A DNA stretch of 64,000 nt, taken from assembly GCA_013360585.1 (NCBI GenBank), contig JABWBH010000003.1, positions 1 through 64,000 of the forward strand, in the 5' to 3' direction. Source of the stretch: Phycisphaerae bacterium. GTDB lineage: Bacteria > Planctomycetota > Phycisphaerae > UBA1845. Positions 1-8,630 of the stretch are shown one piece after another (position 1 is the first letter of the stretch; each line of letters starts with the position of its first letter). Position numbers and translations under genes: made by a program. The notes below the pieces were generated by a model. That model was not told the DNA's origin and did not search any database. It saw only the letters and a program-made list of their open reading frames with translations.

Positions 1-1486
1 CTCCGGCGACCGCTACTGAAGCCGCACCGCCCGCGCCACCGGTGGCGGTCGCCGACCCGCCCGCGCCTGCGTCGCAGCATTCCTCGCCGTCCTCACCGGC
101 GCATCCGCTCGCCGTCGCACCGCCCCCGTTTCCGCCGACCACCAGGTCGATCGACACATTCTCAAGCCCGACGACGTTGCCGCGGACAAACAGCGCCTTG
201 ACGTTGCGGCCGCCGGCGCCCCCCGTGGCGGTCGTATTGACGCCGTCCGCACCGGGACAGCCTTCCGTGAGCACCTCGTCGCTGTTGACCGTCGCTTCGC
301 CGCCGTCGCCCCCGCGACCCGGCCGGATCACCAGCGACCCACCCGCAAGATTGATTCCGCCCGATGCGGTCATGCGAAGGTTGCCGGGCTCCGCGCCCGC
401 GCCGCCGGTGGCCGTCGCGCACACCGTCGTCGCGTCTCCGCCACGACCGCCGTCCGACAGCGCCAACGTTACGGTTCCGGCGATGCGGATTTCGCCGCCC
501 TCATTGCGGAGGTGAAGGTTGCCGCCGCTGCGTCCCGCGCGACCCGTCGCGCGGGTGCCCGCATCACTCGAGTTGTCCTCGCCTTCGCGCGGCGGCGCCG
601 GCGGTCCGTTGTAGGTCCACCCGTCGATGACCAGATCCCGCGCGCCGGTGAAGCGAAAGATCACGATCGGCTGATCCCCGCGGGGGACGACGCCGTCCGG
701 GGGCCACGTCCCGCTCACCGTCACGGGCGGAAGCTCCGCACCCTGTTGCACGAGCGGCCGCCCTTTCCTGAACGCCTGCACACTCGCCGGCGCCGTCTCC
801 GACGGGAACGGAATCAGCGTTGGCAGATCATCCGACCCCACGTCAAGCATCTCTTCCGACAGTTCCTCGGGCGTTCGGTCCAGCACCGAGGACGGATCAT
901 CCGTGACGACGACGCAGCCGGGGGTCGAAAGAACCGCGTTCTCGCCGATCGTCGCTGCCCCGTCACCGACGACGATGAAGATGCCCGTGTCGTGCTCGGA
1001 AAGCGGTGCATCCGCCGGTGCGTCCGCGTCATCATCCGCCGGCGCTTCGAGCGTCCCGGTCACCTCAAGGGCGCCTTCGACGCGCAGGTGCAACGGTCCG
1101 CCGTCGGACGCCAGCGTGCCCGCGATCGTCGCGTCGCCCGTTACCGTCACCACCGCGCCGTTGCGCACCGTCGTTGTGCGCCCCGTCGGGATATTGAGGG
1201 AGTCGAGGGTCGTGTCTTCCGTGATTTCCTCCGGCGCCTCTGCCGCGTTGTCGTTCCCGCCCGATCCGCCGCCGGGCGCACACCCGCCCCAGCCCAGGAC
1301 CAAACCGATCATAAGAACCGCCGACCACCAGCCCCGTCGTAACCCCTTCCCCTGCGCCGCGCCACCTGCGTCCCTGGCGCCGCTCGTGCCCCCCACGCTC
1401 CCCGCACCGCACGCGCCTCCTGCTCCGCCTGCGCCGACCCTCGAACCGAACCGGGATCGCCACCCTCGACCATCACTGCGCATCAT
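1..1486 (-). CDS. Glycine-rich secreted lipoprotein, C-terminus cut by window edge
   Basis: The reading frame is open from an ATG at 1486 to the window edge with no stop, so the protein is partial (at least 495 residues). A Shine-Dalgarno AAAGGAAG lies just upstream of tandem ATG codons. A glycine-rich leader of about 50 residues precedes a hydrophobic stretch ending in LVLGWGGC, followed by APGGGSGG, which looks like an atypical lipobox and linker. The body is full of short beta-like phrases such as GGNLHLRNEGGEIRIAG and TATGGAGG, so a repetitive beta-solenoid or adhesin-like surface protein is likely. I do not recognise a named family. Proline-rich frames on the opposite strand are antisense shadows of this gene. 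The function is unknown. Confidence 0.7.
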   Translation of the reverse strand, partial: MMRSDGRGWRSRFGSRVGAGGAGGACGAGSVGGTSGARDAGGAAQGKGLRRGWWSAVLMIGLVLGWGGCAPGGGSGGNDNAAEAPEEITEDTTLDSLNIPTGRTTTVRNGAVVTVTGDATIAGTLASDGGPLHLRVEGALEVTGTLEAPADDDADAPADAPLSEHDTGIFIVVGDGAATIGENAVLSTPGCVVVTDDPSSVLDRTPEELSEEMLDVGSDDLPTLIPFPSETAPASVQAFRKGRPLVQQGAELPPVTVSGTWPPDGVVPRGDQPIVIFRFTGARDLVIDGWTYNGPPAPPREGEDNSSDAGTRATGRAGRSGGNLHLRNEGGEIRIAGTVTLALSDGGRGGDATTVCATATGGAGAEPGNLRMTASGGINLAGGSLVIRPGRGGDGGEATVNSDEVLTEGCPGADGVNTTATGGAGGRNVKALFVRGNVVGLENVSIDLVVGGNGGGATASGCAGEDGEECCDAGAGGSATATGGAGGAASVAVAG

Positions 1487-1596
1487 CGTGACTTCCTTTC
1501 ACCAGGGAACTGCCTGCGACTCCGTCGTTCACAACGTGCGCAAGGCGCGCCCCCCGCACCCTCGCGCACGTCCGAATCACTACCACCGGCAGCGGC

Positions 1597-1836
1597 TTGG
1601 GGCAAAGAGGCGCCAAGACCACGGGACGGATCAAGCGCATCATTTTCGGCGGCGCCATCGGATTGATCGCCTGCTACAAGGGCTTCCCCTGCCGATCCGG
1701 CGCCGAAGGCGTCGGCCGCGCCTGCACCGAGGCTTTCATCGTCAGCTTCATCGCCATCCTCGCCTCCGGCTTCTTCTTCGCCACGCTCATGCAAGGCCTC
1801 TACAGGACGATCCGGGGATTCCGCTCGTTGATCGGC
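1597..1836 (+). pseudogene. Remnant of an MlaE-type ABC permease (C-terminal part only)
   Basis: About 80 codons from a TTG at 1597 read like the last segment of the MlaE/YrbE permease family, which moves phospholipid between the envelope membranes. The recognisable phrases are IIFGGAIGLIACYKGF, GAEGVGRACTEAFIVSF and a final hydrophobic helix ending LYRTIRG. Full-length family members have about 250 residues, and the N-terminal two thirds is absent. Immediately upstream is the 5' end of a divergent gene. Downstream the frame runs on through a hairpin repeat into unrelated sequence up to 2016. No MlaF ATPase or MlaD partner is nearby. I infer a decayed or rearranged copy. A short functional protein is possible but unlikely. 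Confidence 0.6.
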
Positions 1837-1928
1837 TGCAGGCGGTTCGCCGGACATGGCGTGAATCGTGGACTCGGGGTTCCTTCGTACCTCTTGCCTC
1901 GTTGTCTGTGGTCTTTCTCGAACACTTC

Positions 1929-1974
1929 CTTACGGGCGCAGCTTCAAAACCGAGCCGCGCCCGTAAGAAAGCGG
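1929..1974. repeat. Hairpin copy of a dispersed repeat
   Basis: CTTACGGGCGC at 1929-1939 is the exact reverse complement of GCGCCCGTAAG at 1957-1967, giving an 11-bp stem around a 17-nt loop. The segment 1943-1961 recurs exactly at 17279-17297. The segment 1952-1974 recurs exactly, inverted, at 42790-42812 inside a coding region. It sits just behind the MlaE remnant. It behaves like a REP-like dispersed element. Confidence 0.7.
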
Positions 1975-2012
1975 GGGTTCCGAGTCCTTCAAGCGGGTTA
2001 TGAGACAGCGTC

Positions 2013-3065
2013 TTAGTTCCGCCCGGGGGGGGCGCCTGCGTTCGCGCCGTTCATCACGGCGCGGCGGACCCACTGTCCCTGTTCGTAGGAGAAACGGCGC
2101 AGGGCGACCCGCTCCTTGTTGAGCGGTCCGCCGCCTTTGATGACGCGGTAGAATTCGTCCCAGTCGGGCGTGCTGAACCCCCAGCGGCCGGTCTTTTCGT
2201 CGAGCTTCGCCAGAGGGTCCGGCGTCACGTCGAAGGCGCCGTCCGGCTTGCGCAGAACCATCCCGTCCAGGCCCTTGCGCACGACGTTGATCTTAAGTCC
2301 CAGGTCCAAGGCCGCAGGGGAAAAGCGGTCCACAAATTTCTGGCGCAGCTCGTCATTTGTGGCGGTCTTGATCCGCCAGCGCATAAACGGCGCGGTCTTC
2401 ACCGAATCCTTGTCCGGCGGACCGAAGAACATCACGCAAGGCCACCACCAGCGGTCGAACGCCTCCTGCATCATCTGCTTCTGCCGCTTCGTGCCGCTCA
2501 TGAGCGTGAGCACCATGTCCTCGCCGCTCTTGAAGTGAAACGCCTCCTCCATGTTGATGCGCTTCATCGTGCGGACATAAGGCCCGTAGCTGCCGTCGGC
2601 GAGCGACTTCTGGTTCATGATCGCGGCGCCATCGACCAGCCACTGGATCGCGGCAACGTCCGCCCAGGTCGGCGCGGGGTAGTTGAAGACGTTGTGATAG
2701 CGGGTGCGCCCGGTGATCAGGTCGCGGAGCATCGCGTCGCGCGATTTGCCCAGATCCTGCGAGACGCGGTAGAGCATCTGTCCGTGGCCGACTTCGTCCT
2801 GCACCTTGGCGATCAGCGCGAGCTTCCGCCGCAGACAGGGCGCCCGCGTGATCCACTCCCCCTCCGGTAGCGCCCCGACGATCTCGCTGTTGGCGTGATG
2901 CTCGGCCATCTTGAGCATCCCCGCGCGATAATTGTGCGGCATCCAGTCGCCCGGTTCGATCAACTCGCCGCGGTCGATCCGCGCCTCGAACGCCGCGAGC
3001 TTCTCCGGATCTTCCTGGAGGTTCCAGTCCACCTTGATCTGCTCCGTTCCGCCGCCGCAACTCAT
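2013..3065 (-). CDS. paaA: 1,2-phenylacetyl-CoA epoxidase subunit PaaA-like di-iron protein
   Basis: PaaA is the catalytic subunit of the multicomponent mono-oxygenase that epoxidises phenylacetyl-CoA in the cytoplasm. The 350-residue protein matches the family along its length (E. coli PaaA is a little over 300). Expected ferritin-like di-iron ligands are visible: E61 in HANSEIVG, E91 and H94 in QDEVGHGQ, D145 in WLVDGAAIMNQ, and E174 and H177 in EEAFHF. The PaaA phrases EGEWITRAP and NDELRQKFVDRFSP are present. The start at 3065 is chosen because GAGGAG lies 8 nt upstream; a 20-codon extension is open but lacks a Shine-Dalgarno. No paaB, C, D or E is in the window, so the redox and structural partners are missing locally. 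It follows the RND pump genes on the same strand after a 236-bp gap. Confidence 0.85.
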   Translation of the reverse strand: MSCGGGTEQIKVDWNLQEDPEKLAAFEARIDRGELIEPGDWMPHNYRAGMLKMAEHHANSEIVGALPEGEWITRAPCLRRKLALIAKVQDEVGHGQMLYRVSQDLGKSRDAMLRDLITGRTRYHNVFNYPAPTWADVAAIQWLVDGAAIMNQKSLADGSYGPYVRTMKRINMEEAFHFKSGEDMVLTLMSGTKRQKQMMQEAFDRWWWPCVMFFGPPDKDSVKTAPFMRWRIKTATNDELRQKFVDRFSPAALDLGLKINVVRKGLDGMVLRKPDGAFDVTPDPLAKLDEKTGRWGFSTPDWDEFYRVIKGGGPLNKERVALRRFSYEQGQWVRRAVMNGANAGAPPGRN

Positions 3066-3243
3066 CTCGGTTCTCCTCGTTTTTCCGCCCGAATTCTGAA
3101 CTTCGGCTCGGAGGGACGACGTCAATCACCGCCAGATGAACCAGGGCGATGTCTATCGTGCCAACGTGCCCGCATCATCAAATGACCCCGCAGCGCCTGG
3201 TTTCTCCCCGACCCAGGGGGTACGCCGGAACACCTTGCCTCTG

Positions 3244-3272
3244 ATTATACGTTTCAACGGGGTTCGTCGATA
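3244..3272 (-). promoter_or_regulatory. Possible promoter for the paaA-like gene
   Basis: Read on the minus strand, a perfect TATAAT occupies 3244-3249. The -35 position (TATCGA at 3267-3272, 17-bp spacer) is poor. The predicted leader is about 170 nt. The gap between the RND gene and the paaA-like gene is long enough to hold its own promoter. Confidence 0.35.
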
Positions 3273-3301
3273 CCGCGTCCCTGGCGGAGAGGACGCCTGC
3301 C

Positions 3302-6300
3302 TCACACCGCCGACGGGTCCGGCGCCGTCGGCGGCGCGGGCGCCAGCGGCGGATGATGAGACGCGGGAGGGGTGCCGTCTTCGCGGGAGGGGATCGCGCC
3401 GCGCGCCGCGCCGGACGCGATGACGGGTGACCCGGTTCCGGCGGCGTGACCTGCTTCCGGGCGAGACCCCGCCGCGGGTCTGATCTTCGTCTCGGTCGGC
3501 GCATCCGCGCCTGCCGAAGCATGCCGTTCCTCCGGCAACGGTTCGCCGTAAATCCAGACCTTCAGGTCCATGAACAGCGAGAAGAGCGCCGGAACGAGCA
3601 CCAGCGTGAAGATCGTCGAAGCGGTCAGCCCGCCGGTCATGACGCTGCCGATCCCCCGGTACAACTCGCTGCCCGGACCGGTCATAAGCACCAGGGGGAG
3701 CGTGCCGAACACCGTGGTCATCGCGGTCATGAAGATCGGGCGGGTGCGCGTCCGCACCGACTTGATGACGGCGTCGGTGTGCGAAAGCCCGCCCTCGCGC
3801 ATTTCGTTAAGCGACTGATGCACGATCAGGATCGCGTTGTTCACCACCACGCCGATGAGGATGACGAACCCGAGCATCGTCACGACGTCGAGCTGCTGAA
3901 TCGGCGTGTAAGGATCGTAGGAACTCCGCCAGCTCACCCACCGCAGCGTCGCAAACCCGCCGACCACCGCCAGCGGAACCGAGAAGAGAATCACAAAGGG
4001 GTACGCGAACGACTCAAACAGCGCAGCCATCAGCAGGTAGGTGATGATCACCGCGAGCATCATGCGCGACTGAATCAGCTCGAACGTCAGGTGATAGTTG
4101 TACGCAAAGAACCCCAGCGCCAGCAGACACGCGGCAAGTACGATCGCCCGCATCCCCCAGCGTCGTCCGTACCGCGCGCCGACGGCCAGCGATCCGATGA
4201 CCGCCAGCAGCCCCAGCGCCGCCATCGTCAGGGTCGCCGACCCGGCGAGCAGGCGCGGACCGCGGACCAACCCCTGAAAATCGCCGATCAAAGCGTGCCG
4301 CGTCTGCGTCAGCTTCCCCGCCGTCCCGGACAGAGACACGAACACCGACGGCGGAATCACCCCCGCCGTGCGCATCGGCGCGATCACTTCGTTGCTCAGG
4401 TCGTCCATCGTCGTCTGAAGCGGGACGCCGGGCTTCGGCTGCACGGAGAGCGTCACGGAAGGCATCTGTTCGATGTGGTTGATCTGCTGCGGCGCGGTGG
4501 TGCGCTCGATGAGGACAACGCTCGACAGCGGCACGATGTGCTGGCGCGGGGTGAAGATCGGCGTTCCGGCGATCGTCTCGAGCGGGGCGCGCTCGTCGCG
4601 GGCGATCTTGATCGCCATGTCGATCTTGTCGCCGCGATCGTTGTACTCGCCGACGAAGGCGCCCTCGACGCAGGCGCGCAGGATGAACCCCACGTCGGAC
4701 GTGGTCAGCCCGACGTCGGCGGCCTGCGCCCGCTTCGGCGTCATGCGGATCTCGGGGCGGCCGAGGTCGAAGTTGCCCGGGTTGGGCTGCGGGTAGTTGT
4801 ATCCGCGTCCCATGATGGCGCCCTGGAGGGCGGACGCGACCGACACCACCTGTCCGAGGTTGTCGCCGCGGATGTCCACGTCGACCGCGTTGCCCGATCC
4901 GGTCCCGCTGTTGAACAGGGAGAACTGAAAGAAGACGGGGAATACGCCGGGGACGCGCATCGCCGCGTGGCTCATGTAGTTCACCAGGGGGCGCACGCGC
5001 ATCTCGTCCTTCGAGGTGCAACCCATGAAGGCTCCGCCGCCGAACGACACAAAGAAGAAATCCTGGATCGGAGGAGGGACGATCTGCACCGGAACCGTGC
5101 CGCCCGGTCCCAGCATCATTTCCACCGGCGGGAGCGCCGCCGCCTCCGCCGAACCGGGCGCCGCCTCCCACGAATGCCGCACGCCGTCGGTCGGATCCTC
5201 AGGCGCGCCGTCCTCGACGATCGCCGCCATCTGCTTGAACTCCTCCACCGAGTAACCGGGCGGAGAGATCAGGAATCCGAAGACCAGGTTGCGGTTGCCT
5301 TCGGGCAGGTAATCCAGATCCGGGGCGAGCAGCCAGCTCCCCACGATCGACAGTGCGGTCAAACCGAGCACTACCGCGACGCGCGACCCCGCGCGCCTCA
5401 GGATCAGGCGGTTCAACGAGCCGACCCACTCGGCGAAGAACCACGGCTTGTCGCCACGCAACACCGACGCCTCCCCGCCCAGCACCCGCGCCGCCAGCGT
5501 CGGAATCACCAGCACCGACACCAGCAGCGACAACCCCACCGCAGCCGAAATCGCGATCGCGATGTCCTTGAAGAGCTGGCCCGTCTCCTCCTGGATCGTG
5601 ACGACCGGGATGAACACCGCCATCGTCGTCAGCGTGCTGGCGAGCACCGCCGTCCAGACTTCGCGAGCGCCGTCGAACGCGGCCTGAAAGCGCGGCTTGC
5701 CCATCATGCGGTGGCGGTACGTGTTCTCCAGCACGACAATCGCGTTGTCCACGACCATCCCCACCGCGAACGCCAGCCCCGCGAGCATCACGACGTTGAG
5801 CGTGCGCCCCAGGGCGTGAATCACCAGGAACGTGCCGATGATCGAGATCGGGATCGCCACGGCGATGACGCCCGTCGCGCTGGGACTGCGCAGGAAGAGA
5901 AAGAGGACGACGATCGTCAGCAACCCGCCCACCCAGATGTTCTGGATCACCAGATCGATCGCGCCGTTGATGTACGTCGTCTCGTCGTAGACCTGCGATA
6001 ACGAAAGATCCAGCCCCATCGGACGCAGAATGTCCCGGTTGACCACCTCGATCTGGCGCTTGAGGTTGTCCATCGCGGTCAGCACATTCGCGCCCGTCTC
6101 CTTCCGCGCGGGCATCGCGATGACGAACTCGCCCTTGCTCTTGACGAAGCTGATCGGCTTCTTGAACCCGTCCACCACCGTCGCCACGTCGCGCACCAGC
6201 ACCGGTCCACCCTCGCGGTAGGCGATGACGGTCTCCTCGATCTCGCGCAGGCTGGTGAACTCCCCGACCGTCCGGTAAGCGAAGTCACGCTTGCCCTGAA

Positions 6301-6961
6301 GGATCGTGCCCGCGGAGACGTTGCGGTTCTGGCGGCGCAGGGCGCTGTCCAGATCGCTGAAGGTCAGGCCGCGCGCCGCCAGCTTCGGCGCGTCCACGAC
6401 GACCTGCACCTCGCGCTCCAATCCGCCGTAAACGTCCACCTCCGCGATGCCCTCGGCACGCTCCAGCAGCGGCTTGACGTTGTCCTCCACGAACGTCTTG
6501 ATCTTCGCAACGTCAAAGTCCTTGCCGCTGCTTAAGATCATCCACGCGATCGTGTTCTCCATGTCGTCGTCGGTGGCGACGACGGTCGGCTCGTCCACCT
6601 CCTCCGGATACGCCTCGACCTGCCGCAGCTTATCCGACACGTCGCGCAGCGCGGCGTTCTTGTCGACGCCGACGGGAAACTCAAGCTTGACGACGGCCAT
6701 CCCCTCCTGCGCCGTCGAAGTCATCTTGACGACGTTCTTGACGCTCTTGAGCTTCTCCTCCTGGCGGTCGATGATCTCGCTTTCGACTTCCTGCGGACTG
6801 GCGCCGGTCCACATCGTCGTGACCGTGACGAAGGGACGGTCCACGTCCGGCGTAAGCTGCTTCGGAATCTCGAAGACGCTGCGGAACCCGAAAAGCACGA
6901 TCAGCGCAACGCCGACCGCCACCTTGACGGGGTTGTGAATGACGAACTTGATCGGGTCCAA
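3302..6961 (-). CDS. RND-family efflux transporter, inner-membrane pump subunit
   Basis: This is a proton-driven export pump of the HAE/AcrB-like RND superfamily, 1219 residues. The N-terminus DPIKFVIHNPVKVAVGV is the usual first helix. The TM4 relay region AVGMVVDNAIVVLEN sits near residue 400, and the second-half core SRMMLAVIITYLLMAALFESF is followed by GVVVNNAILIVHQ. The start is a TTG that follows the adaptor stop codon directly, with AAGGAGG 8 nt upstream, so the two genes are translationally coupled. Two oddities stand out. Two extra hydrophobic segments (LLAGSATLTMAALGLLAVIG and MRAIVLAACLLALGFFAYN) precede the canonical C-terminal membrane block, and a Pro/Ala-rich tail of about 75 residues ends the protein. 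No outer-membrane TolC partner is present. The substrate cannot be read from sequence. Confidence 0.93.
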   Translation of the reverse strand: MDPIKFVIHNPVKVAVGVALIVLFGFRSVFEIPKQLTPDVDRPFVTVTTMWTGASPQEVESEIIDRQEEKLKSVKNVVKMTSTAQEGMAVVKLEFPVGVDKNAALRDVSDKLRQVEAYPEEVDEPTVVATDDDMENTIAWMILSSGKDFDVAKIKTFVEDNVKPLLERAEGIAEVDVYGGLEREVQVVVDAPKLAARGLTFSDLDSALRRQNRNVSAGTILQGKRDFAYRTVGEFTSLREIEETVIAYREGGPVLVRDVATVVDGFKKPISFVKSKGEFVIAMPARKETGANVLTAMDNLKRQIEVVNRDILRPMGLDLSLSQVYDETTYINGAIDLVIQNIWVGGLLTIVVLFLFLRSPSATGVIAVAIPISIIGTFLVIHALGRTLNVVMLAGLAFAVGMVVDNAIVVLENTYRHRMMGKPRFQAAFDGAREVWTAVLASTLTTMAVFIPVVTIQEETGQLFKDIAIAISAAVGLSLLVSVLVIPTLAARVLGGEASVLRGDKPWFFAEWVGSLNRLILRRAGSRVAVVLGLTALSIVGSWLLAPDLDYLPEGNRNLVFGFLISPPGYSVEEFKQMAAIVEDGAPEDPTDGVRHSWEAAPGSAEAAALPPVEMMLGPGGTVPVQIVPPPIQDFFFVSFGGGAFMGCTSKDEMRVRPLVNYMSHAAMRVPGVFPVFFQFSLFNSGTGSGNAVDVDIRGDNLGQVVSVASALQGAIMGRGYNYPQPNPGNFDLGRPEIRMTPKRAQAADVGLTTSDVGFILRACVEGAFVGEYNDRGDKIDMAIKIARDERAPLETIAGTPIFTPRQHIVPLSSVVLIERTTAPQQINHIEQMPSVTLSVQPKPGVPLQTTMDDLSNEVIAPMRTAGVIPPSVFVSLSGTAGKLTQTRHALIGDFQGLVRGPRLLAGSATLTMAALGLLAVIGSLAVGARYGRRWGMRAIVLAACLLALGFFAYNYHLTFELIQSRMMLAVIITYLLMAALFESFAYPFVILFSVPLAVVGGFATLRWVSWRSSYDPYTPIQQLDVVTMLGFVILIGVVVNNAILIVHQSLNEMREGGLSHTDAVIKSVRTRTRPIFMTAMTTVFGTLPLVLMTGPGSELYRGIGSVMTGGLTASTIFTLVLVPALFSLFMDLKVWIYGEPLPEERHASAGADAPTETKIRPAAGSRPEAGHAAGTGSPVIASGAARGAIPSREDGTPPASHHPPLAPAPPTAPDPSAV

Positions 6962-8317
6962 CTAGCGACCCTCCTTGCGCTCGCCGGTGCGGGATTCCGC
7001 TCCTTTCGCGTCACCGGGCTGACCCTCGGGTGGTCTGCCCGGCGGTGGGGGGGCGGGCGTCGGTGTTCCGAAGGCGTCCACCGGGATGACGGGCATCGGA
7101 AACGCGATGCGCTCGTTCCCCCGGCTGGCGACCTGCGCTCCCGGCGCGATGTTCCCCGACGTGATCGTGATCCACTCTTCCACGCCCAGACCGGTCGTCA
7201 CGGGCGTCGGCATGCCCATCACGCCGCCTTCGCGTCCCGGAACGATCAACGTGACGTAATCCACGCCGTCCCGCTGCACGACCGCGTCCTTCGGAACCGC
7301 GACCGACTCTCGCTTCGGACCGCCCGCCAGCGTGACCCGCGCGAACATTCCCGCCGCGAGACGACCGTCCGCGTTCGGCGCCTCGATCTCGACCGGAAAC
7401 GTCCGCGCCTGCTCATTGCCCTGCGGAATGATGTGTTTCACCCGGCCCGTGATTGTCTCGCCCAGCGCTTCGACGCGGATCGCCGCCTCGTCGCCGACCT
7501 GAATGAAAGGCAGCGCCGACTCCGGTGCATCCACGCGCACCAGCACGCTGCCCAGATCCGCCAGATCGATGACCCTTCCGCCCGCGTTAACCCACTCCCC
7601 AACCTCGACGACTCGGCTCACCACGTGTCCGGCAAAAGGCGCTTCGATCGTCGTCTTCTCGACCTCGCGGGCGAGGCGATCCACCACCGCCTGCTGTTCG
7701 GCGACCTCGTTGGCCGCCCGCGCGATCGTCTCCGCTCGCGGACCGCGCTGCGCCATCTCGAACTCCGCCCGCGCCGCAAGATGCCGCTGCGCCGCCATCT
7801 CGTATTCCGCTCGCGCGTCGTAGACCTCACGCATCGACCCCGCCTCGGACCCGGTGTACAACTTCTCCACCCGTTCCTGCTCGAACTTCCAGCGTGTGAC
7901 CCGCGCCTCGGCTTCCTTCGACATCGCTTCAAGCCGACGCAAGTCCTCCTCGCGGGTTCCCGCCAGAAGTTCGCCGTGAATGTCCTTCAACGCCGCCAGC
8001 CGCGCCCTCGCCTCCGCCAGCCGAAGCTCAAGCACGTCCGCGTTCAGCCGGCAGATCAATTGCCCCCGTTCCAGGCGGTCACCCTGCCGCGCCGGCATAT
8101 CCGCCACCAACCCGGCCACTTCCGACCCGATCTGGCTTCGACGCACCGGAGCCAGCGTCCCGACCAGCGTGACGGGCATCTCGGTCTCGATCACCCGGGT
8201 TTCGGCGACGACGACCTTCGTCGGCGGCATCTGTGCATTTGACCGCCCCTCAAGAAGGAACGCCGCAATGACGCCCGCCCAAGCCCAGCAAGAGAATCTC
8301 GGTTTTGTATTAAACAT
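6962..8317 (-). CDS. RND efflux periplasmic adaptor (HlyD-like membrane fusion protein)
   Basis: The periplasmic adaptor links the RND pump to an outer-membrane channel. A signal-like segment WAWAGVIAAFLLEGRSNA is followed by a lipoyl/barrel-sandwich start (EMPVTLVGTLAPVRRSQIGS), a long charged coiled-coil hairpin (about residues 95-205), a second barrel half (IEAPFAGHVVSRVVEVGEWV) and beta-barrel domains. I chose ATG 8317 because GGTGA lies 8 nt upstream; an in-frame GTG at 8329 would add four residues. The stop abuts the TTG of the pump gene, so adaptor and pump form one operon. The promoter at 8425-8453 points into it. The C-terminus is Pro/Gly rich. Confidence 0.92.
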   Translation of the reverse strand: MFNTKPRFSCWAWAGVIAAFLLEGRSNAQMPPTKVVVAETRVIETEMPVTLVGTLAPVRRSQIGSEVAGLVADMPARQGDRLERGQLICRLNADVLELRLAEARARLAALKDIHGELLAGTREEDLRRLEAMSKEAEARVTRWKFEQERVEKLYTGSEAGSMREVYDARAEYEMAAQRHLAARAEFEMAQRGPRAETIARAANEVAEQQAVVDRLAREVEKTTIEAPFAGHVVSRVVEVGEWVNAGGRVIDLADLGSVLVRVDAPESALPFIQVGDEAAIRVEALGETITGRVKHIIPQGNEQARTFPVEIEAPNADGRLAAGMFARVTLAGGPKRESVAVPKDAVVQRDGVDYVTLIVPGREGGVMGMPTPVTTGLGVEEWITITSGNIAPGAQVASRGNERIAFPMPVIPVDAFGTPTPAPPPPGRPPEGQPGDAKGAESRTGERKEGR

Positions 8318-8424
8318 CTGTGAATTCACCAGAAACCGGTGGAGCGCCCCCGCGTTTATCCCCGGCGAGAACGCAACCCCTCGAAGCGTCGAGAGGAAAT
8401 TAAACGCGTCGCAATTATTTCAGG

Positions 8425-8453
8425 ATGGTAGCAATCGACTTAAGGCGTGGCAA
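8425..8453 (-). promoter_or_regulatory. Sigma-70-like promoter of the RND efflux operon
   Basis: On the minus strand TTGCCA (8448-8453) and TACCAT (8425-8430) are separated by 17 bp, with a TG one base before the -10. It predicts a leader of about 100 nt. The 313-bp gap between the adaptor and comF is AT-richer than its surroundings and holds no gene that I can support. A small hairpin (CTCGA...TCGAG, near 8380) lies in the leader. No operator palindrome was identified. Confidence 0.5.
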
Positions 8454-8616
8454 TTCGTCAACCCAGCAATGCGCAAACCGATCGACTTGCACGACATGCT
8501 AACACCCCCGACCAGCGCACTCGAACTATCATACCTCAATACTTCCTGAGTCATTAACCGCAGTCCGTTGCCCCACGAATTGCGACAATCGTCGGCGTTC
8601 CGCTCCGCGTCCCGGT

Positions 8617-8622
8617 TACAAT
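8617..8622 (+). promoter_or_regulatory. Possible -10 element for leaderless comF transcript
   Basis: TACAAT ends 8 nt before the chosen comF ATG at 8631 and there is no Shine-Dalgarno in between. This spacing would put the transcript start at or next to the start codon. The -35 region is not recognisable. Confidence 0.3.
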
Positions 8623-8630
8623 CCTGCAAG

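Noticed and set aside
903-2003. Proline-rich plus-strand frame at the left edge
   Set aside because: It is the complement of the glycine-rich lipoprotein, which has a signal segment and a Shine-Dalgarno.
3446-6001. Long plus-strand open frame opposite the RND pump (about 850 codons)
   Set aside because: The product is Arg/His-rich with no domain, as expected from the antisense of a high-GC gene. The minus-strand RND protein is recognised throughout.
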